From Salaquimonas sp. (GTDB lineage: Bacteria > Pseudomonadota > Alphaproteobacteria > Rhizobiales > Rhizobiaceae), in contig JAHEHW010000099.1 of the NCBI GenBank assembly GCA_024639745.1, positions 1 through 6,649 of the forward strand: a stretch of 6,649 nt of DNA. Direction: 5' to 3'. The translations under genes and the position numbers were made by a program. Below the pieces are notes generated by a model, which had not been told where the DNA came from, searched no databases, and saw only the letters and a list, made by a program, of their open reading frames with translations. Shown here in pieces: positions 5,376 through 6,649 of the stretch; position 1 is the stretch's first letter, and each line of letters begins with the position of its first letter.

Positions 5376-6520
5376 AACCGGAAGGTCCACTCAGCGGAAT
5401 TCGCATACTGGATCTGACCCATGTTCTGGCCGGTCCTTATGCCACCGGTCAGCTTGCGCTCATGGGAGCCGACTGCATTCGGGTCGAGCGCCCCGGAAGC
5501 GACGATTTCGTCCGCAGCCATGGCGGTACATCCGAGATGCGCGAAGCGGGTCTCGGAGCATCGTTTCTAAGCCAGAACAGCGGCAAGCGCTCGATCCTTC
5601 TGGATCTCAAAGCGCCGCAAGATCGCGCACGCTTGCTGGATATCGCCGAAACCGCCGACGTGATGGTCGAAAATTTCCGGCCAGGTGTTGTCGAACGCCT
5701 GGGTGTTGGCTTCGAAACGGTTCGCAAGCGGCGGCCGGATATGATCTTTGCCAGCCTGAGCGGCTACGGTCCCGATGGGCCGCTCTCCGACCGCCCCGCT
5801 TATGACCACATTCTTCAAGGAATATCCGGGCTGATGGCAATGACCGGCGAGCCTGGCAGCGGGCCCATGCGCGTCGGCATTCCCATTGTCGATTACGTTG
5901 CAGGCCAGGCATTGGTGGCGGCGGTGCTGGCGGCATTGCTGCAACGGGCGCGAAAACCGGGCGAGCCGCAGCGCTTGTCCGTTTCCATGCTGGACGCCAT
6001 AACGACACTGATGGCGCCCTATGCCATCAACCACGAAACGACCGGGAAACTGCGTGGATTGGAGGGTAACCAGGCATTCGCCGACACACCCTATTCGGGA
6101 CGTTTCGATACAGCCGACAGCGCATTGGTGATAACGGCAAACACGCCCGCACAAGCTTCGCGGCTCTGCCAGGCGCTGGGCCGCTCCGATCTCCTGGAGG
6201 AAACCGACAAGGTCAGGATCGCAGAAGCGCTCAACGCCATTTTCCTGACCCGATCCGCACAAAGCTGGGAAGATGCGCTTTCAACCGCCAATATTCCCTG
6301 CGCCAGAGTGCGTACCCTGGCCGAGGCGCTGAAGCATCCGCAAATGCAGAGCAGCACAAGCTGGATGCCGCTCGAAGTGCCACAACTTGGTATGACTGTA
6401 CGCGCGCCGGCCTTGCCCTTCAGCGCTCCGTGGAGCCCGGAGACGCTGCGGCCGGTCCCGCTGCCGGGAGAGCATACCGATACTATCCTTGCTGATTTGA
6501 ACAACGAGGCAGTCAAATGA
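5372..6520 (+). CDS. CaiB/BaiF-type (class III) CoA-transferase
   Basis: With the GTG start the protein has 382 residues, typical of the formyl-CoA transferase/CaiB family. The N-terminal block GIRILDLTHVLAGPYATG (9-26) and GADCIRVERPG (32-42), then NFRPGVVERLG (101-111), ASLSGYGPDGP (127-137) and the C-terminal GEHT (366-369) are family signatures. Asp174 in GIPIVDYVAG aligns with the nucleophilic Asp169 of formyl-CoA transferase. The enzyme would move CoA from a donor such as succinyl-CoA to a carboxylic acid. GTG 5372 forms a GTGA overlap with the preceding stop and has GAGG 7 nt upstream. The in-frame ATG at 5345 would add nine residues (MEPTERGRG) that extend ahead of the usual family start. 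Lying between hydro-lyase alpha and beta genes, its acceptor is most simply the hydratase product (malate- or citramalate-like) or its unsaturated form. Known relatives by reaction are the succinyl-CoA:malate/citramalate CoA-transferase SmtAB and mesaconyl-CoA transferase; this link is inference. Confidence 0.9.
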   Translation: MKPEGPLSGIRILDLTHVLAGPYATGQLALMGADCIRVERPGSDDFVRSHGGTSEMREAGLGASFLSQNSGKRSILLDLKAPQDRARLLDIAETADVMVENFRPGVVERLGVGFETVRKRRPDMIFASLSGYGPDGPLSDRPAYDHILQGISGLMAMTGEPGSGPMRVGIPIVDYVAGQALVAAVLAALLQRARKPGEPQRLSVSMLDAITTLMAPYAINHETTGKLRGLEGNQAFADTPYSGRFDTADSALVITANTPAQASRLCQALGRSDLLEETDKVRIAEALNAIFLTRSAQSWEDALSTANIPCARVRTLAEALKHPQMQSSTSWMPLEVPQLGMTVRAPALPFSAPWSPETLRPVPLPGEHTDTILADLNNEAVK

Positions 6521-6649
6521 AACCACGCGAAATCCGCCTGTCGACGACCCCTACCGAAGAGGAACTCGCTGCATTAAAGCTGGGCGACATCGTCTATTTG
6601 GACGGCCTTCTCTATACCGCGCGGGAAGGGGTCTATAAGCGCGCGCTCG
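6517..6649 (+). CDS. Class I fumarase-type hydro-lyase, beta subunit, N-terminal part (truncated by window end)
   Basis: The first 44 codons are present. The start ATG overlaps the CoA-transferase stop as ATGA. After a short lead the sequence reads LKLGDIVYLDGLLYTAREGVYKR (20-42 region). This is the GD-x-V-x-L-x-G-x-(I/L)-x-x-x-R opening of the C-terminal domain of class I fumarases and of tartrate dehydratase beta subunits. This domain supplies part of the active site for the alpha subunit, which is encoded at 4419 on the far side of the CoA-transferase gene. The remainder, about 150 or more residues in the family, is outside the window, so intactness cannot be judged. Confidence 0.8.
   Translation, partial: MKPREIRLSTTPTEEELAALKLGDIVYLDGLLYTAREGVYKRAL

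Larger units (their letters stand above)
1261..6649 (+). other. Putative operon: Sdh-like complex, Fe-S hydro-lyase alpha, CoA-transferase, hydro-lyase beta (3' end outside window)
   Basis: Seven consecutive + strand genes are joined by an 8-nt overlap (1991-1998), an ATGA overlap (2320-2323), a 3-nt gap (2662-2664), an ATGA overlap (4419-4422), a GTGA overlap (5372-5375) and an ATGA overlap (6517-6520). Such stop/start overlaps usually mean translational coupling on one mRNA. There is no room for a terminator or internal promoter outside coding sequence. The last gene and anything after it lie beyond the right edge. Confidence 0.85.

Noticed and set aside
5567..6262. Antisense 231-codon frame opposite the CoA-transferase
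   Set aside because: Shadow frame; the + strand has CaiB signatures throughout.

Overview
The window looks like part of a catabolic operon region from a proteobacterium. A member of the Alphaproteobacteria, perhaps Rhizobiales, is my best guess. That guess rests only on the moderately high GC content, the codon use and the general flavour of the proteins; no rRNA or other taxonomic marker is present. All recognisable genes are on the + strand. There are no tRNAs, rRNAs, CRISPR arrays, insertion sequences or integration signs.

Layout: (1) 1-194, the last 63 codons of an FAD-linked oxidase of the GlcD / D-2-hydroxyacid dehydrogenase type. (2) 195-358, a non-coding gap with a repeated 13-mer inside an inverted repeat, followed by a perfect TTGACA -35-like hexamer. 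(3) 359-1132, a short-chain dehydrogenase/reductase-fold protein that lacks the usual Tyr and Lys catalytic residues. (4) 1133-1260, a second gap with two promoter-like hexamer pairs, a palindrome and a very strong Shine-Dalgarno sequence. (5) 1261 to the right edge, a tightly packed gene set: a four-subunit succinate dehydrogenase/fumarate reductase-like complex in the order B - anchor 1 - anchor 2 - A, then the alpha subunit of a class I fumarase-type Fe-S hydro-lyase, then a CaiB/BaiF (class III) CoA-transferase, then the start of the matching hydro-lyase beta subunit, cut by the window end. Genes here overlap by 4 to 8 nt or are 3 nt apart, so a single co-translated message is likely.

How they could work together (inference): the Sdh-like complex would oxidise a succinate-type dicarboxylate to a fumarate-type alkene and pass electrons to quinone. 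The two-subunit hydro-lyase would add water to give a malate-type hydroxyacid, and the CoA-transferase would make its CoA thioester for cleavage by a lyase encoded elsewhere. This matches the logic of succinate - fumarate - malate - malyl-CoA, and of methylsuccinate - mesaconate - citramalate - citramalyl-CoA. The flavoprotein and hydro-lyase both deviate from housekeeping enzymes at or near substrate and cofactor positions: Cys at the His-flavinylation site, Glu at a substrate-side Thr, CGD instead of CQD, and a lost GGSEN motif. These deviations suggest a specialised, non-TCA substrate whose identity the sequence does not reveal.
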